64,000 nt of DNA. Origin: Candidatus Lindowbacteria bacterium RIFCSPLOWO2_12_FULL_62_27 (GTDB lineage: Bacteria; Lindowbacteria; 2-12-FULL-62-27). The notes below the pieces were generated by a model that was not told the DNA's origin, ran no database searches, and saw nothing but the letters and a program-made list of their open reading frames with translations. Below are positions 52,708 through 61,408 of the stretch, one piece after another. The position numbers were made by a program, and so were the translations under genes. Numbering within the stretch: position 1 is the stretch's first letter; each line of letters opens with the position of its first letter. The stretch spans positions 1 through 64,000 of the forward strand of contig MFPR01000037.1 of the NCBI GenBank assembly GCA_001784175.1. Reading direction: 5' to 3'.

Positions 52708-54191
52708 GCGGCGGTTCCCACGCGGCTCGCATCGCGCCGGGCGAGCCGGGGACGGCGCAGGTGCCAGTCGGAATTTTTCTGGTACTCGTGGACGATCCGC
52801 AGCAGCCGGCCTTCGGAGAGCGCCGGGCCGATGAGCTGGGCGCCGATGGGCAGCGCTCCGTCGAATCCGCAGGGGAAGGAGATCGCCGGCAGGCCCGCGA
52901 GATTGGCCGAGATGGTGAAAATATCCGAGAGATACATCTGCAGCGGGTCCGCGACTTTTTCGCCGAACCGGAAGGCCGGCGTGGGCGTCGTGGGCGTGAG
53001 GAGGACGTCGACGTCCGCGAAGGCTTTCATGAAATCCTCGTAAATGAGCCGGCGGACCTTCAGGGCCTTGAGGTAGTACGCGTCATAGTAGCCGGACGAG
53101 AGGGCGAAGGTCCCGAGCATGATCCTGCGTTTGACTTCGCGGCCGAAGCCTTCGGACCGCGTCTTGAAATATTGCTGGATCAGGTCCTTGGTTTCGACGC
53201 GGAGGCCGTACTGCACGCCGTCATATCGCGCAAGGTTGGAGGACGCCTCGGCCGGCGCGATGAGATAGTACACGGGGATCGCGCAGGAGGTGTGGGGAAG
53301 CGATACGTCCTTGAGTTCGCATCCAAGGTCCTTCAGTTCCGATTTCAGCCGGTCGAGCGCGCTCGTCACCGGGCCGGTCAGGCCCTCTCCGAAATATTCT
53401 TTCGGCAGCCCCACACGTATTTTTTCGAACGGCCGGTCGAGCGCCTGCGCGAAGGCCGGCGGCGGATCGGGCAGGCACGTCGAATCGCGCGGGTCGGGCC
53501 CGGCGATGGCGTCGAGGAGGAGCGCCGCGTCGCGCGCGGTCCGGGCGAACGGCCCGATCTGGTCGAGGGACGACGCGAAGGCGATGAGGCCGTAGCGGGA
53601 CACGCGGCCGTACGTGGGTTTCAGTCCGACGACCCCGCAAAATGCGGCAGGCTGGCGGATGGACCCGCCGGTGTCGGACCCGAGCGCGAGCGGCGCGAAA
53701 TCCGCTGCGACGGCGCAGGCCGATCCGCCGGACGACCCGCCCGGCACGCGGTCAGGGTCGTGGGGGTTGCGGGTGAGGAAGAGCGCCGAGTTTTCGGTGG
53801 AGGATCCCATCGCGAACTCGTCAAGATTGGTTTTCCCCAAAAAAGGCGATCCGCCGGCCCGGAGCCGCTCGACGACGGCGGCGTCGTAGGGCGGGATGAA
53901 GCCTTTCAAGATTTTGGACGAGCATGTTGTTTCGACACCGCGCGTACACAGGTTGTCCTTGAGTGCAATGGGCACGCCCGCGAGCGGCGACAGCGCCACG
54001 CCCGATTTTCGGCGAAGGTCGACTTCCTCGGCCGCTTTCAACGCCTCCGGTTCCATCACCGTCACGAACGCGCGGACCGCGGGATCGTGCTCGCGGATGT
54101 GCGCGAGGCGCGCTTCGCAAATCTCCGCCGCCCGCAGGTCTCCCGATCGCACGCGGTCGGCCATCTCGGCGGCCGTCAGGGTCGGGATCAT
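52704..54191 (-). CDS. gatA: Asp/Glu-tRNA(Asn/Gln) amidotransferase subunit A
   Basis: 495 residues from the ATG at 54191, two bases after gatC. Amidase signature with the Ser-cisSer-Lys triad: PIALKDNLC (Lys near 78), VPGGSSGGSACAVAADFAPLALGSDTGGSIRQPAAFCG and the nucleophile Ser within it. Later TPTTPTPAFRFGEK and GLPAISFPCGF. It hydrolyses glutamine and passes ammonia to GatB. Confidence 0.97.
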   Translation of the reverse strand: MIPTLTAAEMADRVRSGDLRAAEICEARLAHIREHDPAVRAFVTVMEPEALKAAEEVDLRRKSGVALSPLAGVPIALKDNLCTRGVETTCSSKILKGFIPPYDAAVVERLRAGGSPFLGKTNLDEFAMGSSTENSALFLTRNPHDPDRVPGGSSGGSACAVAADFAPLALGSDTGGSIRQPAAFCGVVGLKPTYGRVSRYGLIAFASSLDQIGPFARTARDAALLLDAIAGPDPRDSTCLPDPPPAFAQALDRPFEKIRVGLPKEYFGEGLTGPVTSALDRLKSELKDLGCELKDVSLPHTSCAIPVYYLIAPAEASSNLARYDGVQYGLRVETKDLIQQYFKTRSEGFGREVKRRIMLGTFALSSGYYDAYYLKALKVRRLIYEDFMKAFADVDVLLTPTTPTPAFRFGEKVADPLQMYLSDIFTISANLAGLPAISFPCGFDGALPIGAQLIGPALSEGRLLRIVHEYQKNSDWHLRRPRLARRDASRVGTAA

Positions 54192-54193
54192 GA

Positions 54194-54484
54194 CTACTCT
54201 TCCAGCACGTTCGGCACGGCGAAAAACGGCGGGCGGGACTTGGGCGCGTGCTGGAGGACATCGTCCCGCACGCCGCTTCGGGCGGGCGCGTCGTCTCGCG
54301 TCACATTTTTGATCGGCAGGATGTGATAGAGCGGTTCGACCTGATCGGTGTTCCACCGGGAAAGGTCGGCCACGTGGTCGAGGATGCCGGAGAGTTCCCT
54401 GGCCAGCCGGTCCTTTTCCTCGTCCGACAGACCCAGCCTTGCGAGGGCGGCGACGTGCTCGACCGTCTTCCGGTCAATGGCCAT
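54194..54484 (-). CDS. gatC: Asp/Glu-tRNA(Asn/Gln) amidotransferase subunit C
   Basis: 96 residues. VEHVAALARLGLSDEEKDRLARELSGILDHVADL and the C-terminal DDVLQHAPKSRPPFFAVPNVLEE are diagnostic of GatC, which clamps GatA to GatB. It overlaps the glycosyltransferase upstream by 11 bases, so the gatCAB genes seem to be read from a promoter further upstream. Confidence 0.96.
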   Translation of the reverse strand: MAIDRKTVEHVAALARLGLSDEEKDRLARELSGILDHVADLSRWNTDQVEPLYHILPIKNVTRDDAPARSGVRDDVLQHAPKSRPPFFAVPNVLEE

Positions 54485-55439
54485 CTGGGCAGTTGACCTT
54501 GTCCGCGATGAAGTAAACGGGCTTGCCGCTCGACTCGTGATAGGTGCGCGTCAGGACTTCGGCGAGCAGCCCCACGAGGATGAAGAGGATGCCGAGCTGG
54601 AACAAAAAGATGGCGAGCAGGATGAACGGATTGGAGTGGACGTAGGCGCCGGTCAGGTATTTGACGATGAGGGTCTCGATCCCGCACAGAATGCCGAGTC
54701 CGCAGAGGATAAAGCCGAGCCCGCCGAAGAAATGGATGGGCCTTGTCAGGTAGCTCGTCAGAAGCTTCACGGTGAAGAGATCGAGAAGCACCTTGTAGGT
54801 CCGGCCGAGTCCGTACTTGGCGACGCCGGCGATGCGCGGCCGATGGTTGACTTTGAGTTCGGCGATGCGCGCGCCGTAGAGCCGGGCGTAGACGGGGATG
54901 AACCGGTGCATCTCGCCGTAGAGCCGCACGTTTTTCAGGACATCCCGGCGATAGGCCTTGAGCGTGCACCCGTAATCGTGGAGGTGGACGCCGGTCACGC
55001 GGGAGATGAGGCGGTTGGCGACGATTGATGGGATCAGGCGCGTGATCGTCGCGTCCTGCCGGTTGTGCCGCCATCCGGAGACGACGTCGAAGCCCTCGTT
55101 CATCTTGTCGAGGAGTTTGGGAATGTCGGCCGGATCGTTCTGGCGGTCGGCGTCGAGGAAGATGACGACGTCGCCGGCGGCGTTCTCGGCGCCGCAGGCG
55201 AGCGCGGCCGTCTGGCCGAAATTCCGGCGGAACCGGATGATCCGCGCGTGCGGATCGGCGGCGGCGATTTGTTTCAGGATTTCGAAACTCTTGTCGGCCG
55301 AGCCGTCGTCGACGTAAAAAACCTCGTAGGATTTGCCGAGCGGCCGGACCGCCGCCGTGATCTCGTCGTGGAGTGGCTGGAGGTTTTCCTGCTCGTTGTA
55401 AACAGGGACGACGATCGAGAGGTCCAGGGGCGCGCTCAA
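54474..55439 (-). CDS. family 2 glycosyltransferase, polyprenyl-phosphate type (ArnC/GtrB-like)
   Basis: 321 residues. The GT-A domain has LSIVVPVYNEQENLQPL, FYVDDGSADKSFEIL, the DxD motif in VVIFLDADRQNDP and DYGCTLKAYRRDVL; two membrane segments at about 232-258 and 272-300 close the protein, as in enzymes that transfer sugars to undecaprenyl phosphate on the inner face of the membrane. Donor sugar is unknown. It overlaps coaBC by 4 bases. Confidence 0.92.
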   Translation of the reverse strand: MSAPLDLSIVVPVYNEQENLQPLHDEITAAVRPLGKSYEVFYVDDGSADKSFEILKQIAAADPHARIIRFRRNFGQTAALACGAENAAGDVVIFLDADRQNDPADIPKLLDKMNEGFDVVSGWRHNRQDATITRLIPSIVANRLISRVTGVHLHDYGCTLKAYRRDVLKNVRLYGEMHRFIPVYARLYGARIAELKVNHRPRIAGVAKYGLGRTYKVLLDLFTVKLLTSYLTRPIHFFGGLGFILCGLGILCGIETLIVKYLTGAYVHSNPFILLAIFLFQLGILFILVGLLAEVLTRTYHESSGKPVYFIADKVNCPDGH

Positions 55440-56602
55440 TTCAGCGCCTCGACCCAGGTCCAGAATTCCGCCGCCAGGCGCTCCTTGGGCATCTGCTTGA
55501 AGACGCGCCGCCGGCCGCCGGCGCTGAGGCCGATGCCGGCGTTCAGGTCGGCGCCCATGGCGGAGGCGCGGTTGAGGAAGACGGCGTCGAGATGTTTTTC
55601 CTGCAATTTTCGCCGGGCCGCTTTTTCGTCGAGCGAGGATTCGAGGGCGAACCCGAGAATTTTTTGTCCCTGCTTTTTCGCGCGCGAAATTTCCGCGAGC
55701 AGGTCGGGCGAGGATTTGAATTCGAGCGTCAGGCGGCCGTTCGTACGCTTGATCTTGCCTCGGACGGACTTCGCCGGAATGAAATCACCGACGGCGGCCG
55801 CCGCCACGAAGTAATCGGACTTCGGCGCCAAGCGCGCGTAGGCCCGGCGGAAGGAATCGATCGAATCGGCGTGGACGATGTCCACCGGCGGCAGCGGGCA
55901 CACCGAGGACCGGCCCAGAATGAGCGACACGTCCGCGCCCCGCCGGTAGGCCGCGCGCGCGATCGCCACGCCCATCTTGCCGCTCGACCGGTTCGTCAGC
56001 ACGCGCACGTCGTCCAGAGGCTCGACGGTCGCGCCGGCCGACACGACCACCCGCTTGCCTTCGAGCGGGCGCGGCCCGGCGGCCCGGAAGATCGCCTCGA
56101 GGAGGACGGCCGGGTCGGGCATCCGGCCGGCGCCGTAAGTCTTGCAGGCGAGGTCCCCGACGTCGGGCGGGAGGACAGCGGCGCCGCGGGCGCGGAGGTC
56201 ATTGAGATTTTTTTGCAGCGCCTCCGCGTCGTACATCTGCGTGTTCATGGAGGGCACGATGAGTTTGGGCACGCCGGACGCGAGGAAGGTGGTGGTGAGA
56301 ATATTATCGGCCACGCCGAGCGCGAGTTTCGCGATCGTGTTGGCGGTCGCGGGGGCGATGACGAAGATGTCGGGCCACCGCGCCAGTTCGGTGTGGCCTT
56401 CCTCGAGAAACAGCGGCTCGAAAATTCCGGTGTAGACCGAGTCGCCCGAAAGCGCCGCGATCGCGTCCCGCGTGCAGAAGCGGGTGGACGTTTCGGTCAT
56501 CAGGGTCTTGACGGCGGCGCGTTCCTTGACGAGGAGCCGGACGAGTTCGGGGATCTTGTACGCCGCAATGCCGCCGCTGACCCCCATGAGAACCTTTTTC
56601 AT
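55436..56602 (-). CDS. coaBC: bifunctional CoaBC (phosphopantothenoylcysteine synthetase/decarboxylase)
   Basis: 388 residues. The N-terminal flavin decarboxylase (CoaC) shows VLMGVSGGIAAYKIPELVRLL, GHTELARWPDIFVIAPATANTIAKLA with the catalytic His, PSMNTQMY and LACKTYGAGRM with the active Cys. The C-terminal synthetase (CoaB) starts at KRVVVSAGATVEPLDDVRVLTNRSSGKMGVAIA and has VAAAAVGDFIP. It makes 4'-phosphopantetheine for CoA; coaE lies at 59456 on the other strand. Confidence 0.96.
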   Translation of the reverse strand: MKKVLMGVSGGIAAYKIPELVRLLVKERAAVKTLMTETSTRFCTRDAIAALSGDSVYTGIFEPLFLEEGHTELARWPDIFVIAPATANTIAKLALGVADNILTTTFLASGVPKLIVPSMNTQMYDAEALQKNLNDLRARGAAVLPPDVGDLACKTYGAGRMPDPAVLLEAIFRAAGPRPLEGKRVVVSAGATVEPLDDVRVLTNRSSGKMGVAIARAAYRRGADVSLILGRSSVCPLPPVDIVHADSIDSFRRAYARLAPKSDYFVAAAAVGDFIPAKSVRGKIKRTNGRLTLEFKSSPDLLAEISRAKKQGQKILGFALESSLDEKAARRKLQEKHLDAVFLNRASAMGADLNAGIGLSAGGRRRVFKQMPKERLAAEFWTWVEALN

Positions 56603-56609
56603 GGGCCGG

Positions 56610-58184
56610 TCAGCGGGCGCGCGTGGGCGGCGCCCCGAGGACCTGAATGCGTCCTTCGAGGCGGCCTTGATAGACGCCCTGCGGGCTGCCGGTGAGATGC
56701 CGCAGGTAGTCGCGGATGGCGTCTCTCATGTTTCGCCCGCTGTCCTTGCGGTCCGTTCCATTGGGAAAAACGTCAAAGTGATCGCCGCCTTCGGCCAGAA
56801 AGGAATTCGTGGCGATGCGGTACGAGCGGTTCGACTGGAGGTCGGCGCCGCCGACCTGCGCAAAGACCACGCGCTCGCCGGCCGGCCGCGACACATCGGC
56901 GATCATCCGGACGCCGGACATCTGGAGAAACCCGCGTTCGAGGCTCGCGCTTTGTTCGAGGAGATCGAGAATCTGTTCGCCTGTCAACGTCATGGAAACG
57001 ATTGTATTATCAAAGGGCATCATCGTAAAGAGCGTCCGGAGCGTGATCGGGCCTTTGGCGAGGTCGGCGCGGATGCCGTAACTGTTTTGAAAGGCCGCGT
57101 CGGCGCCCGTGGCCCAGCGCATGGCGTCGGTCATGAGATTTCCGGGCACGCATTCGGTGTCGGACTCCTTCAGATAATCCTCCGCGGACACGGCCACCTG
57201 CTCGTCCAGAAGTTTCCCGACTTTTTGCGCGACCCCCTGCGCCCAGCGCCGGACGGCGGGGTCGGGGGGAAATTCGGACTCGTAGAGCGGGATGAGCCGG
57301 GAATTGGCGCGGACGATCTTGTGGGTTTTCGTGTTGTACAAGAGGTCGAGCACGCCGAGGTCCCGAAGGTGGCTGCCGGCCTGGACCACGATGGCGCCTG
57401 TGGAGTCGCTCTTATAATATGGAGAGAGGGCCGTATGGCTGTGCCCGCCGACGATCACGTGGATGCGGGTATCGGCGTTGGCGATCACCGTGTCCTCGTG
57501 GAGCCCGGCGTGGCTGACAGCGATGATGAGGGCGGTGGTGTCGCGGACGGCGTTGGCGGCGCGGTGGGCGGTTTCGAGTGCGCTGTGGAATGTGAGCCCG
57601 CGGCGGCCTTCGGCGGTCGTGAGGCTGGCCATCTCGTCGGTGATCCAACCGATGACGGCGATGCGGAGGTCGAGTTTTTTGAAGTCCATGAGGATGGTTT
57701 TCGACAGGCCGAGCGCGCCGGCGCCAGTCTCCTCCTCGATGTTGAGCGCGATCATCGGCCAGGCTGCTGCGTCCGCGAGGCGCTTGAAGGTGTCGACGCC
57801 GAAATCAAATTCGTGATTGCCCACCGCCTGGAAATCCAGGCCCAGTTGGTCGAACAGCTCGATCATCGCCGTTCCGCGCGTGAGGGTTCCTTCCGGCGCG
57901 CCCTGGAAAAAATCGCCGGCGTCGAAATAGAACAGCACGTCCGCCGGGCGGCCGAACACGGCCTCGCGCCGGTATCGCTTCATCGCCGTCGCCAGGCTGG
58001 CCGCGCCGCCAAAAAGCGCCGGGGGCGTCACGCCCGATTTGAGGTCCGGTTCCGGCAGGATGTGTCCGTGAATGTCGTTGGTATGAAGGATGCGGATGGC
58101 CACGAACGGCGAAACGGTTCGGCCTTCCGCCAGAACAGGCAGAGAAAGAAAAGCGATCGCGAGGGAGAGCCGCCGTCCGATCAT
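56610..58184 (-). CDS. exported 5'-nucleotidase/UshA-type metallophosphoesterase
   Basis: 524 residues from the ATG at 58184, overlapping the PGPGW gene by 4 bases. The signal peptide is residues 1-19. The catalytic domain has ILHTNDIHGHI, FYFDAGDFFQG, GNHEFDFG and VGGHSHTAL, the dimetal ligands of the UshA family; the C-terminal substrate-specificity domain starts around 320 with NLMTDAMRWATGADAAFQNSYGIRADL and includes NSFLAEGGDHFDVF. It hydrolyses nucleotides or UDP-sugars outside the cytoplasm. Confidence 0.95.
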   Translation of the reverse strand: MIGRRLSLAIAFLSLPVLAEGRTVSPFVAIRILHTNDIHGHILPEPDLKSGVTPPALFGGAASLATAMKRYRREAVFGRPADVLFYFDAGDFFQGAPEGTLTRGTAMIELFDQLGLDFQAVGNHEFDFGVDTFKRLADAAAWPMIALNIEEETGAGALGLSKTILMDFKKLDLRIAVIGWITDEMASLTTAEGRRGLTFHSALETAHRAANAVRDTTALIIAVSHAGLHEDTVIANADTRIHVIVGGHSHTALSPYYKSDSTGAIVVQAGSHLRDLGVLDLLYNTKTHKIVRANSRLIPLYESEFPPDPAVRRWAQGVAQKVGKLLDEQVAVSAEDYLKESDTECVPGNLMTDAMRWATGADAAFQNSYGIRADLAKGPITLRTLFTMMPFDNTIVSMTLTGEQILDLLEQSASLERGFLQMSGVRMIADVSRPAGERVVFAQVGGADLQSNRSYRIATNSFLAEGGDHFDVFPNGTDRKDSGRNMRDAIRDYLRHLTGSPQGVYQGRLEGRIQVLGAPPTRAR

Positions 58185-58435
58185 GTAGGGGGATGCTCCT
58201 TTGCCGCCGCCCCCTCTTTCCTGCGTCTCACCTTGTCCAGGATGCGGTGGTACAGGTCGAGCGCGATTTTGTACAATTTCCGCGCCCATTCGTATTCCGG
58301 CGCAAGAATCGCCAGGCCCGCGATGATCACCGGCAGGCCCCAGCCCGGCACGAGAACCGGCACGCTCATCACAATGCCGCCAATCAGCAACGCAAACCCC
58401 GACACCTTGCGGAACCACCTGCTCACCGCGCCCAT
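58181..58435 (-). CDS. small PGPGW-type membrane protein
   Basis: 84 residues. Two membrane segments with a tight turn (VSGFALLIGGIVMSVPVLVPGWGLPVIIAGLAIL) followed by APEYEWARKLYKIALDLYHRI and a basic tail fit the PGPGW family of putative membrane proteins (PF09656). Function unknown. It is the first gene of the leftward unit that includes the 5'-nucleotidase; 59 bases separate it from the divergent exonuclease gene. Confidence 0.82.
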   Translation of the reverse strand: MGAVSRWFRKVSGFALLIGGIVMSVPVLVPGWGLPVIIAGLAILAPEYEWARKLYKIALDLYHRILDKVRRRKEGAAAKEHPPT

Positions 58436-58494
58436 GCGGAGGGGACTGTATCAAGTCTCTTGACGAATCGCCACCTGCAAGGTGATTTGAAGGG

Positions 58495-59400
58495 ATGGAG
58501 AAGCTCTTCAAGGACGAGCCGGTGGTGTTGGTGGACGCCTACGCCCTGATTTTCCGCGCGTTCTACGCGCTGCCTGATTTTCGGAACCGGGACGGCCAGC
58601 CGACGGCGGCGGTCCACGGATTTTTGTCCGGCCTGCCGAAACTGGCGGCCTGCGCGGAGGATCTGGCGGGGGCGCCGCCGGAATTCGTCATTTTTTTCGA
58701 CCGCGGCGGTCCCCAGGAGCGGCTGGCGGCCTATGCGGACTACAAGGCGAACCGTCCGGAGACGCCGGAGGATTTGAAATCGCAGGTGCCGCTCATCGAG
58801 GAGGCGCTGGCGGCGATGGGCCTGCCGCAGGTCGCGATCCACGGGGTGGAGGCGGACGACTCGATCGCGTCGGTCGCGCGGGCCCTCGAATCGGCCGGCC
58901 GGCGGGTGCTGATCGCGTCGAACGACAAGGATTTTTTCCAGATCCTGTCGGACCGGATCGGCCTTCTGCGCGCGACGAGCAGGAGCGACGAGATGGATTA
59001 TTACGATGTCGGCGCGCTGAAACGTAAGTTCGGCCTTGCGCCGGAGGCGATGGTCGATTTCTACGCGCTGGTGGGCGACAAGGTCGACAACGTTCCCGGC
59101 GTGAAGGGCATCGGGGAGAAGACGGCGGAGAAACTTCTGAAAAAATACGGAACGCTGGACGCCGTCTACGCGAATCTGGAGCGCATGCCCAAGGCCACGG
59201 CGCGGTGCCTGTCGGCCAACCGGGACAACGCCTATCTGAGCCGTGACCTCGTGCGCCTCCGGACGGACCTCGAGGTCGACGTGACGCCGTCGGCGCTGGA
59301 CCCGGCGCGGTTCGACCGCGCGCGCCTGTCGGCCCTGCTGGAGCGCCTGGAGCTGCGGCGCCTGGCGGAGAGACTGCTGGGGTTGGCTGTCGAAAGATGA
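58495..59400 (+). CDS. stand-alone 5'-3' exonuclease (PolA N-terminal/FEN type)
   Basis: 301 residues, AAGGTG about 10 bases upstream. It matches only the N-terminal nuclease domain of DNA polymerase I: VVLVDAYALIFRAFYALP, FVIFFDRGGPQERLAAYADYKANRPETPEDL, VEADDSIASVA, ASNDKDFFQIL and the helix-hairpin-helix GDKVDNVPGVKGIGEKTAEKLLKKYG, with all metal-binding acids visible. The protein ends where the polymerase I proofreading domain would begin. It probably removes RNA primers or flaps. No polymerase domain follows on any frame. Confidence 0.93.
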   Translation: MEKLFKDEPVVLVDAYALIFRAFYALPDFRNRDGQPTAAVHGFLSGLPKLAACAEDLAGAPPEFVIFFDRGGPQERLAAYADYKANRPETPEDLKSQVPLIEEALAAMGLPQVAIHGVEADDSIASVARALESAGRRVLIASNDKDFFQILSDRIGLLRATSRSDEMDYYDVGALKRKFGLAPEAMVDFYALVGDKVDNVPGVKGIGEKTAEKLLKKYGTLDAVYANLERMPKATARCLSANRDNAYLSRDLVRLRTDLEVDVTPSALDPARFDRARLSALLERLELRRLAERLLGLAVER

Positions 59401-59455
59401 AGATTGAAAAACCGGGCTCATTTGCTACGATCAATATTTTCCGGGGCGTCCGGCC

Positions 59456-60046
59456 GTGATCCGCGTGATCGGCGTGACGGGCGGGATTGCGTCGGGCAAG
59501 AGTACGCTCCTGGGTCTGCTCCGGCGCGAGGGCGTGCCTGGGATTGACAGCGACCGGATCGTGCACCGGCTCTTGCGGCGCGGAACGGCCGTCTATTCCG
59601 ACGTGGCGGCGGCGTTCGGCGAGGCGTATCTGGGCGCGCGGGGCGAGATCGACCGCCGCAAGCTTGGCCGGACGGTGTTTGCGAGCCGGGCGGCGCGGCG
59701 GAAGCTGGAGCGGATTGTGCATCCGGCGGTTTTCGCGCAGATTGCGGAAGAGGCCGGGCGGTTGCGCCGGCGCGGGCACCGGCGGATGGCGGTGGATGTG
59801 CCGCTCCTGTTCGAAACGCGCGCGGACGAAGGCGTCGATGTGGTCGCGGTTGCCCATGTGCCCCGCGCCGTACAGGTGCGGCGGCTCCTGGCCCGCGGAC
59901 ACACGCGCGCCGAGGCCACCGCGCGGATCGGGTCGCAGCTCAGTTTGGATTGGAAGCGCCGCAGGGCGGACAAGGTGTTCGACATGACGAAACCCATCAA
60001 TCAGGTGAGACAGGAGGTCAGGGCATGGCTGAAGCAGTTGAGTTAA
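59456..60046 (+). CDS. coaE: dephospho-CoA kinase
   Basis: 196 residues from a GTG at 59456. VIGVTGGIASGKSTLLGLL carries the P-loop, GIDSDRIVHRLL and VDVPLLFET are the conserved CoaE motifs, and the C-terminal helix ends KPINQVRQEVRAWLKQL. It phosphorylates dephospho-CoA in the last step of CoA synthesis. The gene overlaps the HDOD gene by 22 bases. Confidence 0.94.
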   Translation: MIRVIGVTGGIASGKSTLLGLLRREGVPGIDSDRIVHRLLRRGTAVYSDVAAAFGEAYLGARGEIDRRKLGRTVFASRAARRKLERIVHPAVFAQIAEEAGRLRRRGHRRMAVDVPLLFETRADEGVDVVAVAHVPRAVQVRRLLARGHTRAEATARIGSQLSLDWKRRRADKVFDMTKPINQVRQEVRAWLKQLS

Positions 60047-60912
60047 AGGGAGACAACATCAACGAGGCATTCAAGAGAATTCTGGACGGCATCGAAAAGG
60101 TGCCGACCCTGCCGGTTGTGGTGAACAGCATTCTGGAACTCATGGAAAATCCCAAGACCAGCGCCGAGGACGTCAACCGGATCATCCGGATGGACCAGTC
60201 GCTGGCGTCGCGGATCCTGAAGATCGTCAATTCGGCCTTCTACGGATTTCCCCGGCAGATTTCCACCGTCACGCAGGCCGTGGTGATTTTGGGATTCAAC
60301 GCGGTCAAGAGTCTGGCGCTGTCGGCGTCGGTCATCCAGATTTTCGGCACGAAAAGCCAGGAGGGGTTTGACATCCACGCCTTCTGGGAGCATTCGATCT
60401 CGACCGGCGTCATGGCGAACATGACGGCGCGGCGGATCAACTATCCGCTGCCGGAGGAATGCCTGATCGCGGGGATCCTGCACGGGATCGGCAAGCTGAT
60501 TTTCGACCAGTACCTCCATACGCTTTTCGTTCAGGCGGTGAAGCGGGCCAAGAAGGACAAGAAGCTCCTGCATCACGCCGAACGCGAAATTTTCGGCACC
60601 GATCATTGCCGGGTCGGCGCGATGCTGGCCGAGCGCTGGCGCCTGCCGCTGCAGCTGGTGGAGGCGATCAATTATTATCCGAACCCCGGCTTGGCGAATT
60701 TCAACCCGACGCTGGCGTCGATGGTGCACGTGGGCAACTACATCGCGCGAAAGCGCCGGTGCGGCGATCCCGGGGACCTGGTGGTGCCGCGGCTGAGCGA
60801 CGACGCGAAGCGAATCCTGAAAATCACCCAGAACGACATCGACCAGCTCATGCGCGACTCGCAGGGCGAACTGGCCAAGGTGGATGATCTCCTCGACAAG
60901 CTCCAGGAATAG
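60025..60912 (+). CDS. HDOD domain signalling protein
   Basis: 295 residues from the ATG at 60025 with CAGGAGGT 7 bases before it. The HDOD core (about 25-230) is complete: VPTLPVVVNSILELMENPKTSAEDVNRIIRMDQSLASRILKIVNSAFYG, ILGFNAVKSLALS, HSISTGVMA and ILHGIGKLIFDQY; the HD metal residues are degenerate as usual in HDOD. Such proteins take part in c-di-GMP or cell-cycle signalling; the target here is unknown. Confidence 0.93.
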   Translation: MAEAVELKGDNINEAFKRILDGIEKVPTLPVVVNSILELMENPKTSAEDVNRIIRMDQSLASRILKIVNSAFYGFPRQISTVTQAVVILGFNAVKSLALSASVIQIFGTKSQEGFDIHAFWEHSISTGVMANMTARRINYPLPEECLIAGILHGIGKLIFDQYLHTLFVQAVKRAKKDKKLLHHAEREIFGTDHCRVGAMLAERWRLPLQLVEAINYYPNPGLANFNPTLASMVHVGNYIARKRRCGDPGDLVVPRLSDDAKRILKITQNDIDQLMRDSQGELAKVDDLLDKLQE

Positions 60913-61408
60913 GGCGTCGAGCGCCGGATTCGGTCCGGGCCTGGCGATCCTGCTGTTTGCGCTCTCCCTGTCGTTTGCGTTCGGCATCGGATACCGGGTC
61001 GGCCGATATTCGCCGCCCGACGCCGCGCCCTCGCCGGTCCTGTCCAGGGCCTCCGCCGCGCCGACCACCCGTTCGCACGCCGCCCCATCCGCCGCGGCGC
61101 CCTATCGAACGGTTCAGGGCGCCGGCCAGGGCGGTCTGATCTGGTCGTCGCTTCAAAAACACAAATACACGCTCTACATCGCGTCCTTCCAGAATTTGCC
61201 GGAAGCCGAAAAGGAAAAATCGCGGCTGGAGAGCCGCGGCCTCAAGGGCATCGAGATTGTGGAGCGCCGCGTACCGTCGGCCGGCGGGCCGGTATGGTAC
61301 CGGCTGAGTTACGGCCGATTCGACAGTCCCGAATCCGCCGCCGACCACGGCCGGCAGTTGACCGAACGCGGATTGATCCGGGATTTCTGGCCGAAGGAGA
61401 TTTTATGA
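60884..61408 (+). CDS. membrane-anchored SPOR domain protein
   Basis: 174 residues. A single membrane segment at about 16-37 (GPGLAILLFALSLSFAFGIGY), a Pro/Ala/Ser-rich linker (45-80) and a C-terminal SPOR domain (about 93-172; YTLYIASFQNLPEAEKEKSRLESRG, WYRLSYGRFDS). SPOR domains bind glycan strands without stem peptides at the division site. It overlaps the HDOD gene by 29 bases and the PfkB gene by 4. Confidence 0.87.
   Translation: MISSTSSRNRASSAGFGPGLAILLFALSLSFAFGIGYRVGRYSPPDAAPSPVLSRASAAPTTRSHAAPSAAAPYRTVQGAGQGGLIWSSLQKHKYTLYIASFQNLPEAEKEKSRLESRGLKGIEIVERRVPSAGGPVWYRLSYGRFDSPESAADHGRQLTERGLIRDFWPKEIL

Noticed and set aside
52761-54326. Open + frame of 521 codons opposite gatA
   Set aside because: GatA is full length on the - strand with its catalytic triad; the + frame is a shadow.
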